Source of the DNA: an uncultured Eubacteriales bacterium
GTDB taxonomy: Bacteria; Bacillota; Clostridia; Christensenellales; Borkfalkiaceae
DNA length: 9,179 nucleotides
Assembly: GCA_958405585.1 (NCBI GenBank)
Contig: CATYEP010000069.1
Coordinates: 1-9,179, forward strand
Direction: 5' to 3'
Under the pieces are notes generated by a model. The model saw only the letters and a list, made by a program, of their open reading frames with translations, had not been told where the DNA came from and made no database searches. The position numbers were made by a program, and so were the translations under genes. Below, piece after piece: positions 1 to 6,957 of this stretch. Position 1 is the stretch's first letter; the number at the start of each line of letters is the position of its first letter.

Positions 1-14
1 TAAAAGAGTAACAC

Positions 15-49
15 AAAAGAAGTTTGGATGTATTTCCAAACTTCTTTTT
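15..49 (+). terminator. Intrinsic terminator of the gene upstream of the window
   Basis: A perfect 14-bp stem (15-28 pairs with 35-48) closes a 6-base loop, and the 3' arm ends in a T run (45-49). The A-rich 5' foot pairs with this T run, so the hairpin could also work on the minus strand. No gene is visible left of it, so it most likely ends a transcription unit entering from outside the window and insulates the uronate operon. Confidence 0.85.
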
Positions 50-75
50 GAAAACAGAGGTGTTGTCGATATAGA
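48..75 (+). promoter_or_regulatory. Candidate sigma-A promoter for the uronate operon
   Basis: TTGAAA (48-53) and TATAGA (70-75) are separated by 16 bases and lie directly after the upstream terminator, about 220 bases before uxuB. Each box is one or two mismatches from consensus. This is a pattern match only; no operator palindrome is evident beside it. A transcript starting here would carry the aldolase remnant as its leader. Confidence 0.3.
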
Positions 76-285
76 AACTCAAAGACGCAGATGCGAGCGG
101 GTAATCAAGGGGGGCGAATATCGTGTCGCAGGTACGGGTTCTGTCAACGGGCGGGGTAAGACTCGACAATATGAAGGAATACCTAACATTTCCCTAAATC
201 TTCGCCTGTGGTGGTTAATGGATGATAAAGGAAACTGCGGAGAAAATCGAACAAAAACGTGCGCGGCGGTCGCAGCCGCAAAAGG
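76..285 (+). pseudogene. Decayed KDPG aldolase gene (second eda copy), internally deleted
   Basis: Two blocks align by eye with the intact aldolase gene at 3160-3786. Bases about 85-142 match 3380-3435 (the Cys-Glu-Arg-x-Ile-Lys region and the stretch leading to the Ser-Pro-Gly loop). Bases about 147-283 match 3627-3760 (the Thr-Gly-Gly-Val phosphate site through the C-terminus). Some 180-190 bases, including the Schiff-base lysine region, are missing between the blocks. The second block reads TGGVRLDNMKEYLTFP, then hits TAA, then another TAA after IFACGG, and contains small indels near 230-255. The front half of the gene is absent. It is therefore a non-coding relic of a paralogue or of a tandem duplication. 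It lies at the 5' edge of the uxuB operon and now forms most of its leader. The similarity is clear at DNA level; the order of mutational events is inferred. Confidence 0.82.
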
Positions 286-290
286 AGGAT
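281..290 (+). promoter_or_regulatory. Ribosome binding site fixing the uxuB start
   Basis: AAAGGAGGAT lies five bases before ATG 296, a near-perfect anti-Shine-Dalgarno match. The open frame extends further upstream to ATG 218, but those 26 codons are out-of-frame sequence of the aldolase relic, and ATG 218 has no good site. ATG 296 is therefore the start. Confidence 0.9.
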
Positions 291-295
291 TAAGG

Positions 296-1126
296 ATGCA
301 ATTGCCTTTCAGAGTAGATTTGAGCGATAAAATTATAGCGATCACGGGCGCAGGCGGCGTCATCTGCGGCGAATTTGCAAAAGCGCTCGCGGCGTGCCGA
401 GCGAAAGTCGCGCTTTTAGATATCAATTTCGACGCGGCGAAGAAGATTGCGGACGAAATCGGCGAAAATGCCATCGCTGTAAGGTGTGACTGTTTGAACA
501 AGGACAGTATCGCCGCCGCAAAGGATAACGTCGAGGAAGCGTTTGGCAAGGTCAACTTCCTCATCAACGGCGCGGGCGGGAATAACCCGCGCGCTACCAC
601 GGACAACGAAACTATGACCGAGGACACACAGGAGATAAAAGATTTTTTCAAGCTCGAAGAGGGCGGCATCAAGTTCGTGTTCGATTTGAACATCACGACG
701 GCATTTCTTGTCACGCAGGTGTTTGCGGAGGACATGGTTAAAACGGGCGGAAATATTATCAATATATCAAGCATGAACGCCTATCGCCCGCTCACTAAAA
801 TTCCTGCGTATTCGGCAGCAAAAGCGGGGATATCCAACTTTACCCAGTGGCTGGCGGTACACTTTGCGCCCTGCAATATCCGCGTGAACGCGATCGCCCC
901 GGGGTTCTTTGTAACAAACCAAAACCGAGGTCTGCTGTTCGACGAAGAGAACAAACCCACAGCGCGGACGATGAAGATTCTGGCGGCTACGCCAATGAAG
1001 AAATTCGGAGAGATTTCCGACCTTGTGGGCGCGCTTTTGTGGCTTGCGGACGACAGGGCGAGTGGTTTCGTGACGGGTACGGTCATTCCCGTGGACGGCG
1101 GATTTTCCGCCTATTCGGGGGTATAG
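296..1126 (+). CDS. uxuB: SDR-family fructuronate reductase (D-mannonate oxidoreductase)
   Basis: A 276-residue short-chain dehydrogenase that probably interconverts D-fructuronate and D-mannonate with a nicotinamide cofactor in the cytoplasm, the step before mannonate dehydratase. Seen in order: a Rossmann glycine motif TGAGGVICG (17-25) with the unusual Gly-Gly-Val-Ile-Cys form found in Bacillus YjmF/UxuB-like proteins; Asp42 at the end of beta-2, which favours NAD(H); NGAGG (91-95); Asn132; the catalytic Ser158/159 region; and Tyr172-x3-Lys176 in AYSAAKAG. The C-terminus GTVIPVDGGF is typical of the fold. The insert around 97-125 is also typical of this subgroup. It is the first gene of the operon and kdgK starts 4 bases after its stop. 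The enzyme family is not the long-chain UxuB of E. coli. Another sugar-acid dehydrogenase is possible, but uxuA and kdgK next door make the mannonate role most likely. Confidence 0.88.
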   Translation: MQLPFRVDLSDKIIAITGAGGVICGEFAKALAACRAKVALLDINFDAAKKIADEIGENAIAVRCDCLNKDSIAAAKDNVEEAFGKVNFLINGAGGNNPRATTDNETMTEDTQEIKDFFKLEEGGIKFVFDLNITTAFLVTQVFAEDMVKTGGNIINISSMNAYRPLTKIPAYSAAKAGISNFTQWLAVHFAPCNIRVNAIAPGFFVTNQNRGLLFDEENKPTARTMKILAATPMKKFGEISDLVGALLWLADDRASGFVTGTVIPVDGGFSAYSGV

Positions 1127-1130
1127 CGCA

Positions 1131-2108
1131 ATGAAAGCAGTAACGCTCGGGGAAATCATGCTGCGGCTCACGCCGCCGGGATTCAGGCGGCTGTTGCAGG
1201 CGGAAACATTTGAGGTGGAATACGGCGGCGCGGAGGCGAATGTGGCGGTAGCGCTTGCATTCTGGGGTGAAGAGGCAAAGTTCGTCAGTAAAGTCCCCGC
1301 AAACGAACTGGGGCAGGCTGCGGTCAATAAACTTCGCAGATACGGCGTGGATATTGGCAGCATTCTCCGCGGCGGCGATCGGCTGGGTATTTATTATGCG
1401 GAGCGGGGTGCAGACAGGCGTGCGAGCAATATTGTGTATGACCGCATGAATTCGGCGTTTGCCTGTTCCGAAGCTGAGGAATACGATTGGGACAAAATAT
1501 TTGAAGGTGCCGACTGGTTTCATTTCACGGGCATTACACCGGCGCTTGGCATGCGGGAGGAGTGCATCACGCAGAACGCCTGCGAAAAGGCGAAGGAAAA
1601 AGGCGTTCGGATTTCCTGCGACGTAAATTACCGCAGTAAACTGTGGAGCGAGGAATCTGCCCGCTCTGTCATGGAAAATTTTTTGCAAAACTATGTCGAT
1701 TTGTGCATTACGAACGAATATCAAGCGAAGGAATTATTCAGCGCGCCGCGCGAACAGGTCGCCGAATATATGTGCAGGAAGTATTCGCTCGGCATGGTCG
1801 CATTTACCTATCGCAAGACTTTCGACGCGACGCACAACATGATTTCCGGAGCCATTTACGACGGAGAACATTTTTACAGGAGCAGCGAATACCTCATCGA
1901 AATGGTCGATCGGATTGGCGGGGGCGATGCGTTTGCTGCGGGGGTGCTGTACGGCATAGGCAACCGTTATACATTGGAACAGACGGTTCGGTTTGCGACG
2001 GCGGCGAGCTGTCTGAAACACTCGGTCGAGGGGGATTGCTGCCTTGTCGATAAAGAGCAGATATTGCAGCTCGCAAGCGGCTGCGAGTTCGCACAGGTAA
2101 AACGATAA
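1131..2108 (+). CDS. kdgK: 2-keto-3-deoxygluconate kinase (PfkB family)
   Basis: A 325-residue PfkB/ribokinase-family kinase that phosphorylates 2-keto-3-deoxygluconate (KDG) to KDPG with ATP. It links mannonate dehydratase to the aldolase encoded downstream. Evidence: N-terminal LGEIMLRLTPPG, the substrate-side YGGAEANVAVAL motif (31-42), the DVNYRSKLW segment (164-172) characteristic of KDG kinases, and the ATP-site/anion-hole motif GGGDAFAAG (263-271) with Asp266 as the likely catalytic base. The usual first Ala of GAGD is Gly here, a variation seen among KDG kinases. Length is normal for the family. The start lies 4 bases after the uxuB stop behind a weak G-rich site (about 1117-1121), so translational coupling to uxuB is likely. 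A fructokinase role is less likely given the neighbours. Confidence 0.9.
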   Translation: MKAVTLGEIMLRLTPPGFRRLLQAETFEVEYGGAEANVAVALAFWGEEAKFVSKVPANELGQAAVNKLRRYGVDIGSILRGGDRLGIYYAERGADRRASNIVYDRMNSAFACSEAEEYDWDKIFEGADWFHFTGITPALGMREECITQNACEKAKEKGVRISCDVNYRSKLWSEESARSVMENFLQNYVDLCITNEYQAKELFSAPREQVAEYMCRKYSLGMVAFTYRKTFDATHNMISGAIYDGEHFYRSSEYLIEMVDRIGGGDAFAAGVLYGIGNRYTLEQTVRFATAASCLKHSVEGDCCLVDKEQILQLASGCEFAQVKR

Positions 2109-2126
2109 TTACGGGGAACAACTATA

Positions 2127-3167
2127 ATGAAAATGACCTTTCGTTGGTACGGGGAGAAAGATTCTATCCCGTTGGAGTACATAAAGCAGATTCCGAACAT
2201 GTCGGGTGTGGTTACGGCGGTATACGATACGCCCGTGGGCGAAGTGTGGGAAGAGAAGAAGATCGCCCGTCTGAAAAGTCTGTGCGACAGAGCGGGGCTG
2301 AAGATGGAAGTGATAGAATCCGTGCCCGTGCACGAGGACATCAAGCTCGGAAAGCCGACAAGGGAAAAACTCATCGTCAACTACGCGCAGACGATTCGTA
2401 ATTTAGGGAAATACGGTGTAAAGTGCATCTGCTATAATTTCATGTCAGTGTTCGACTGGCTGCGCACCGACCTGAAGCGCAAAAACGCGGACGGCAGCAC
2501 CTGCCTTTGCTACAGGCACGAAACGCTCCTGTCGCTCGATGCGAAAAACCTGCACTTACCGGGTTGGGACGAAAGTTACACCCACGAACAGCTCAACGGA
2601 TTGTTGGAAGAGTATCGCGGTGTCTCGCACGAGCAGCTGTTTGAAAACCTCGTATATTTCTTAAACGGCATTTTGTCCGCGTGCGACGAAACGGGGATCA
2701 ACATGGCGATCCACCCCGACGACCCGCCTTGGGATATGTTCGGGCTTCCCCGCATCATCGTGAACGAAGAGAGTTACGACAACCTGTTTGCCGCCGTGCC
2801 GAACAGGCACAACGGCATCACCTTCTGCACGGGCAGCTTGGGCGCGGGCAGATTCAACGATTTGCCGAAGATGGCGGCAAAGTATGCGGACAGGATCTAC
2901 TTTGCGCACATTCGTCAGTTAAAGTACGAGGGTGAAACGGACTTTGCGGAGGCGGGGCACCTGACGGGCGCGGGCGATCTGGACATTTACGGCATCGTAA
3001 AGGCGCTCGTGGAAAATAATTTCGACGGGTATGTCCGCCCCGACCACGGCAGAAACATCTGGGGCGAAGACGGAAAGCCGGGGTACGGATTATACGACCG
3101 TGCGCTGGGCGCGGCGTACCTGAACGGCTTGTTCGAGGCGGTGGAGAAGGACAGGAAACATGGATGA
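2127..3167 (+). CDS. uxuA: D-mannonate dehydratase
   Basis: A 346-residue TIM-barrel enzyme of the xylose-isomerase-like superfamily that removes water from D-mannonate to give KDG, using a divalent metal. The family signature MTFRWYG opens the protein. YNFMSVFDWLRTDL (103-116), MAIHPDDPP (193-201), CTGSLGA (234-240), the HIRQ strand (261-264; HxRN is more common) and RPDHGR (304-309) follow. By analogy with solved UxuA structures, His196, Cys234, His261 and Asp306 should be the metal ligands. Length is typical. The start is 18 bases after kdgK, with a modest GGGGAA site (about 2114-2119). The last 8 bases overlap the aldolase gene, so the two are probably translationally coupled. It sits in the centre of the pathway operon. 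I see no missing key residue. Confidence 0.95.
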   Translation: MKMTFRWYGEKDSIPLEYIKQIPNMSGVVTAVYDTPVGEVWEEKKIARLKSLCDRAGLKMEVIESVPVHEDIKLGKPTREKLIVNYAQTIRNLGKYGVKCICYNFMSVFDWLRTDLKRKNADGSTCLCYRHETLLSLDAKNLHLPGWDESYTHEQLNGLLEEYRGVSHEQLFENLVYFLNGILSACDETGINMAIHPDDPPWDMFGLPRIIVNEESYDNLFAAVPNRHNGITFCTGSLGAGRFNDLPKMAAKYADRIYFAHIRQLKYEGETDFAEAGHLTGAGDLDIYGIVKALVENNFDGYVRPDHGRNIWGEDGKPGYGLYDRALGAAYLNGLFEAVEKDRKHG

Positions 3168-3786
3168 CGTACTTAAAAAGATAGAACAGTATAAAATCGT
3201 GCCCGTGGTGACGATACAAAAAATCGAGGACGCGGCAGGAATGCTGGAAGGGCTTGTCAAGGGCGGGCTACCCTTGGCGGAGATCTGCTTCCGCACGGAG
3301 TGTGCGGAGGAAGCGATAAAACTGGCGGTAAAAAAATACCCCGATATGCTTGTAGGGGCGGGAACGGTCATAAACGGAGAGCAGTGCGAACGGGCAATCA
3401 AGGCGGGGGCGAAGTTCATCGTGTCGCCCGGGCTTTCCAAAGAGGTCGCCAAAGTTTGCAGAGAGAAGGATGTTCCGTACCTTCCCGGGGTGGTGACGCC
3501 CACGGAGATCATGAAGGCGCTTTCGCTGAATCTGACACACCTCAAATTTTTCCCGGCGGGGAACTTCGGCGGGCTGAAAACGATACAGGCGCTTTCGGCT
3601 GCGTTCCCGCAGGTGCGGTTTATGCCCACGGGCGGGGTGAGTCTCGAAAACATGAACGAATATCTCTCCTTTCCCAAAATCTTTGCCTGCGGCGGCTCCT
3701 GGATGATGAAGGGGAACGCCGGGGAAATAGAACAGAATACGCGCGCAGCGGTCGCCTCCTTCCATGCGGCAAATGCGTTATTATGA
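3160..3786 (+). CDS. eda: KDPG/KHG aldolase (bifunctional type)
   Basis: A 208-residue class I aldolase that splits 2-keto-3-deoxy-6-phosphogluconate into pyruvate and glyceraldehyde-3-phosphate, the final step of the operon's pathway. The family marks are all present: catalytic Glu41 in LAEICFRT, VGAGTV (66-71), the SPG loop (89-91), PGVVTPTE (109-116), the Schiff-base Lys129 in LKFFPAG, and the phosphate-binding PTGGV (156-160). Length is typical. The start overlaps the uxuA stop by 8 bases and has an AGGA site inside uxuA. Its own stop overlaps the ATG of the ROK relic (ATGA), showing that the operon once continued. Part of this gene has a degraded second copy at 76-285. Whether it also acts on 2-keto-4-hydroxyglutarate cannot be decided from sequence. 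Confidence 0.93.
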   Translation: MDDVLKKIEQYKIVPVVTIQKIEDAAGMLEGLVKGGLPLAEICFRTECAEEAIKLAVKKYPDMLVGAGTVINGEQCERAIKAGAKFIVSPGLSKEVAKVCREKDVPYLPGVVTPTEIMKALSLNLTHLKFFPAGNFGGLKTIQALSAAFPQVRFMPTGGVSLENMNEYLSFPKIFACGGSWMMKGNAGEIEQNTRAAVASFHAANALL

Positions 3787-3935
3787 AGGAAACAAGTTTC
3801 GGGATCGACTTCGGAGGGACGTATATCAAATATACGGTTTGGTAAACGAGGCCGGGGAAATCATCGAAAAGGTCAAAGTATCCACGACCGCGGGGTGCAA
3901 TTATGCGGATCGCGGGCAAATGCTGGCCTACATTT
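3783..3935 (+). pseudogene. 5' remnant of a ROK-family sugar kinase gene
   Basis: The ATG overlaps the eda stop as ATGA. The first residues, FGIDFGGTYIK, form the ROK phosphate-binding start and closely resemble the intact kinase at 5055 (GIDLGGTYIK). The frame then closes at TAG/TAA near 3843. Reading resumes two bases out of register as GLVNEAGEIIEKVKV and runs to a further TAA at about 3936. This looks like a 2-base insertion near 3832. Nothing of the ROK active site (NDANAA) or the zinc motif follows; the sequence passes into an unrelated isomerase-like fragment. The gene was once the fifth member of the uronate operon, perhaps a kinase for a related sugar, and is now dead. The N-terminal identity is confident; the right edge is approximate. 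Confidence 0.75.
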
Positions 3936-4077
3936 AAGATACAGTTTGGTTTTGTGCTTTGCTATGTGAACAGCAGATTGACAGGAAAAAAGAATTCCCG
4001 TATCCTGCGAAGTAGATATCTACGGAGCGCTCAGCGAGTTTATCAGAACGGCGAAGATGCGGTAACGCTCTTCGAAG
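3936..4077 (+). pseudogene. Fragment resembling a fucose/arabinose-type sugar isomerase
   Basis: Three reading frames are needed. CYVNSRLTG appears near 3959-3985, then IPVSCEVDIYGALSEF near 3995-4042, then GEDAVTLFED near 4050-4080. Joined, they read like the stretch around the conserved Cys-Glu-Val-Asp-x-Tyr-Gly-Ala block of L-fucose/L-arabinose isomerase family proteins of Clostridia, as I remember that family. Only some 45 residues of a protein of several hundred remain. It lies between a ROK 5' end and a xylulokinase remnant, so large deletions must have brought these pieces together. The family assignment rests on memory of a motif, not on a search. The absence of an intact gene here is certain. 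Confidence 0.5.
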
Positions 4078-4986
4078 ATTGTATTGGATAAGGACGATAA
4101 AGTCATTCGTCCCGCTATCTTATAGAGCGACGGCAGGACGGAAAAGCAGACGAAAGATCTGATCGAAGTGATCGGAAAGGAAAATCGGCATTTCCGAAGA
4201 AATCCTCCCGAAACTATATGAAATTTTCGAAGCAGTGGGCACACTGAAAAAAGAAATCGCGAAGGAGTTGGGACTTTCAGAAAGTGTGAAAATCATTGCT
4301 GATGCGGACGACAATGCCGCGGCGGCAGTGGGCACGGGCGAGGTCGGCGAAGGCGGATATAGTGTTTTATTGGGGACGAGCGGAACGCTGTTCGTTTCGG
4401 TCGAACAATATGATGAAGATAAAGTAAATGCACTGCACAGTTTTTGCCATGCGTACGGAGGCTGGCATCTGATGGGGTGTATCCTATCGGCGGCGAGCTA
4501 AATGCATGGTAACGAAGTATATTTTCTGCCGTATCTGATGGGGGAGCGAAGTCCGCACAACGACGTGAACGCGCATGGTGTTTTTATAGGCATGCGTCCT
4601 ACACTACAAGAATGCAAATGACGCTGGCAGTATTGGAAGGAGCGACGTTTGCATTGAAAGACTGTCTGGAAGCGGATAGAAGAAATGGTATTGAAATAAA
4701 GAAGACCAAACTTTGCGGAGGCGGTGAAAAAAATCATTTGTGGAGAAAAATTGTAACAAACGTCATGAATATGCCCGTCGATATACCGCAGACGGAGCAA
4801 GGCCCTACTTATGGCGTCGCAATGCTTGCAATGGTCGGGTGCGGAGAATATATATCGGTAAAAGATGTGGCAAAAGCAATCGTGAAAGTACAAGAAAGTA
4901 TTTTGCCCGATAAAAACATAGCAGTTTTATACGATAAAAAATATAAAGTTTTTCAAGAAATGTATCCGGCATTAAAAAATATTTAA
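4078..4986 (+). pseudogene. Xylulokinase-like FGGY kinase pseudogene
   Basis: Joined across frames this is an FGGY carbohydrate kinase of xylulokinase type. Pieces in order are: VLDKDDKVIRPAIL followed by TAG where the family has Trp (the WxDxRT motif, amber at about 4123); SDGRTEKQTKDLIEVIGKEN; a junction near 4185 where over a hundred residues expected in the family, including the catalytic Asp region, are missing; then GISEEILPKLYE, VKIIADADDNAAAAVGTG, LLGTSGT and HLMGCILSAAS; then TAA at 4499. The same frame continues as FLPYLMGERSPHND, a single-base loss shifts it near 4613, and LAVLEGATFALKD, KLCGGGEKNHLWRKI and YPALKNI finish the C-terminus at 4986. The N-terminus with the first phosphate loop is also absent. 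The open stretches 4235-4501 and 4612-4986 are pieces, not genes. Substrate (xylulose or another ketose) cannot be assigned. Confidence 0.85.
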
Positions 4987-5054
4987 AAATTATTAAATGA
5001 ATAGAATTTAGCTAAAGACCATTATTAAATTACACTTGAAGTAAGGATTATAGT

Positions 5055-6002
5055 ATGCGGTATTATGCAGGGATCGATTTGGGCGGAACGTATATAAAAT
5101 TAAGTGTTATTGACGAAACTGGCAATATACATAGAAAAGAAAAAACAGAAACGCCCAAAGGCTCTGAGTATATTAAAACAGTAGAAATGATTGCGCGCAG
5201 TGTGCGAGAACTTGCGTCGAAAGGTGGAGTGCGCTTGGAAGGCGCAGGCATCGGGTCGCCCGGGGTAATTGACGGAAAGAAAGGAATAGTCGTTACAAGC
5301 AATAATTTAGGCTGGGAAAACAGACCGCTTGCCAAAGATTTATCCGTTGCGCTGGAAATGCCTGTGTATTTGACTAATGACGCGAATGCGGCTGCGTTGG
5401 GTGAATACGCGTTCGGTGCGGGAAAAAAGTATGAATCGCTTGTTCTTTTGACGCTTGGAACGGGGATCGGAAGCGGAATCGTAATAGACGGCAAACTATT
5501 TGAAGGCAACTGCGGAGCAGGAGCGGAGCTGGGACATATGACCATCCGGTGTGACGGGATGGGGTGTTCGTGCGGTCGGCGCGGGTGCTATGAAATGTAT
5601 GCTTCGGCAAGTGCCTTGGTTAGGCAGACAAAACAGGCGATGCGAGAGAATAAATTAAGCCGGATGTGGAAGCTTTGCGGCGGAAAGCTTTCGGCGGTAG
5701 ACGGAAAGACCGCGTTTGAAGCCGCGCGGCTTGGCGATACTGCGGCAGAGCAAGTGTTGGAAAAGTATATCGGATATTTGGCGGAAGGAATTGCGGATAT
5801 CATCAATATATTCCGTCCGCAGGCGATATTGCTGGGCGGAGGTATCAGTGCCGAAAAAGAGAATTTGACAAAGCCGCTTGAAAAGTGGGTAAACGAGCTG
5901 ATTTTAGGCAAAGGGGCATATGCTCCGGTAAAAATAGAAACCGCAAGCCTTGGCAACGATGCCGGGATTTACGGCGCGGCAAAACTTGCAATGGACAGAT
6001 AA
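5055..6002 (+). CDS. ROK-family sugar kinase (glucokinase-like, probable hexose or amino-sugar kinase)
   Basis: A 315-residue ROK kinase that phosphorylates a hexose or N-acetylhexosamine in the cytoplasm. Motifs in order: IDLGGTYIK phosphate loop (7-15), GIGSPGVID (66-73), LTNDANAAALGE (106-117) with catalytic Asp109, LTLGTGIGSGI (132-142), the ROK sugar/zinc site AELGH (157-161) with His161, then CSCGRRGCYE (171-180) whose Cys171, Cys173 and Cys178 complete the zinc site, and the adenine-side LLGGGIS (259-265). Length is typical. AAGGA at 5043-5047 sits 7 bases before the ATG. It opens an operon with the deacetylase and the SIS protein, which favours an amino sugar or its deacetylated product over plain glucose; that is inference. 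Its N-terminus resembles the dead ROK relic at 3783. The 68-base gap before it is AT-rich and shows no clear terminator or canonical promoter. Confidence 0.88.
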   Translation: MRYYAGIDLGGTYIKLSVIDETGNIHRKEKTETPKGSEYIKTVEMIARSVRELASKGGVRLEGAGIGSPGVIDGKKGIVVTSNNLGWENRPLAKDLSVALEMPVYLTNDANAAALGEYAFGAGKKYESLVLLTLGTGIGSGIVIDGKLFEGNCGAGAELGHMTIRCDGMGCSCGRRGCYEMYASASALVRQTKQAMRENKLSRMWKLCGGKLSAVDGKTAFEAARLGDTAAEQVLEKYIGYLAEGIADIINIFRPQAILLGGGISAEKENLTKPLEKWVNELILGKGAYAPVKIETASLGNDAGIYGAAKLAMDR

Positions 6003-6101
6003 AAATCGGTGGAAAGCCGCAGAAGTAAAAATAAAAGTAAGACAAAAATTAAAAAGACAGCAAGCGGAAAAGATTTCATAGAGCGAGGTTGAAAAAAGAG
6101 T

Positions 6102-6956
6102 ATGAAATTAAATGGAAAAGCCGTATTATATATTCCGGACGGAGCGGAAGAAAGAAAAGCGCTTTCGCGAACAACGCACCTTGCGATCTCAGCGCATCAG
6201 GACGATATAGAGTTTATGGCGTATTCCCCGATCGCGGAGTGTTTCGGAAAGGAAGATAAATGGTTTTGCGGCGTGGTGACGACAGATGGCGCTGGTAGTC
6301 CGCGAAGCGATATTTACGCAAATTATACGGACGAAGATATGAAAAAGATCCGCATTACAGAACAAAAGAAAGCGGCGTTCGTAGGAGAATACGGTGCGCA
6401 GATTTTATTGGGATATTCTTCCGCGGAAGTGAAGAAAAAAGAAAACAAAAACATTATTTCGGATTTTTTGAGCATTCTGAAAGCAGCGAAGCCGAAATAT
6501 GTATATACGCACAATTTAGCAGATAAGCATGAAACGCACGTGGCGACGGCGCTGAAAGTGATAGAGGCAGTGCGGTTATTGGACAAAAAGGAAAGGCCGG
6601 AAAAGGTAGACGGCTGCGAAGTGTGGAGAGATCTGGACTGGGTGAGTGACGAAGAAAAAGTATATCTGGATTGCGGCGGGCATTCGAACCTGTCGAGGTG
6701 TCTTTCGTCGATATTTGACAGTCAGATCACAGGCGGCAAGCGGTACGACCTTGCGGCGGAAGGCAGAAGGCTTGCTAATGCAACGTTTTCCGCAAGTCAT
6801 GCGTGCGATACGTATACGGGACTCAATTATGCGATGGATTTGGCACCGTTGATAGAGGATACATCGATCGATATTACGGAGTATATCGCGGGTTTTATAC
6901 AAAGGTTTGAAAAAACGGTACGGGAAACGATACAAAAATATTCAGAGGACAGATAA
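6102..6956 (+). CDS. PIG-L (LmbE-like) family deacetylase
   Basis: A 284-residue zinc-dependent deacetylase of the PIG-L/LmbE fold, whose members remove acetyl groups from N-acetylglucosamine-containing substrates. The first motif is AHQDDIEFM (31-39), where the family usually has AHPDDE. His32 and Asp35 should bind zinc and Asp34 act as base. TDGAGSPR (61-68) follows the next strand. The third ligand is probably His146 in KHETHVATA (142-150), matching the family's HxxH block. There is no signal peptide, so it should act in the cytoplasm. The ribosome site is weak (GCGAGG about 6083-6088), but the N-terminus fits the fold. The next gene begins one base after its stop, so the two are likely co-translated. 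BshB or MshB roles are possible but not supported by neighbours; a sugar-catabolic deacetylase is the better inference. The 99-base gap to the ROK gene holds no gene. Confidence 0.85.
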   Translation: MKLNGKAVLYIPDGAEERKALSRTTHLAISAHQDDIEFMAYSPIAECFGKEDKWFCGVVTTDGAGSPRSDIYANYTDEDMKKIRITEQKKAAFVGEYGAQILLGYSSAEVKKKENKNIISDFLSILKAAKPKYVYTHNLADKHETHVATALKVIEAVRLLDKKERPEKVDGCEVWRDLDWVSDEEKVYLDCGGHSNLSRCLSSIFDSQITGGKRYDLAAEGRRLANATFSASHACDTYTGLNYAMDLAPLIEDTSIDITEYIAGFIQRFEKTVRETIQKYSEDR

Positions 6957-6957
6957 G

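Noticed and set aside
218..295. Upstream in-frame start giving uxuB a 26-residue extension
   Set aside because: The extension is out-of-frame aldolase relic, while ATG 296 has an excellent ribosome site and begins where SDR homology begins.
79..774. Long minus-strand open frame (231 codons) opposite uxuB
   Set aside because: It is antisense to a well-recognised SDR gene, has no family motifs, and is an effect of GC-biased codons in the real gene.
4235..4501. Open frame of 88 codons as an independent small gene
   Set aside because: It is the middle of the xylulokinase relic. The same frame continues past the stop with further family motifs, and it lacks the catalytic part.
4612..4986. Open frame of 124 codons as an independent gene
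   Set aside because: It is the C-terminal segment of the same kinase relic after a one-base frameshift, with no ribosome site at its ATG.
6907..6957. Earlier ATG for the SIS protein inside the deacetylase gene
   Set aside because: The 17 added residues are basic and unlike the family; the ribosome site at about 6943-6948 points to ATG 6958.
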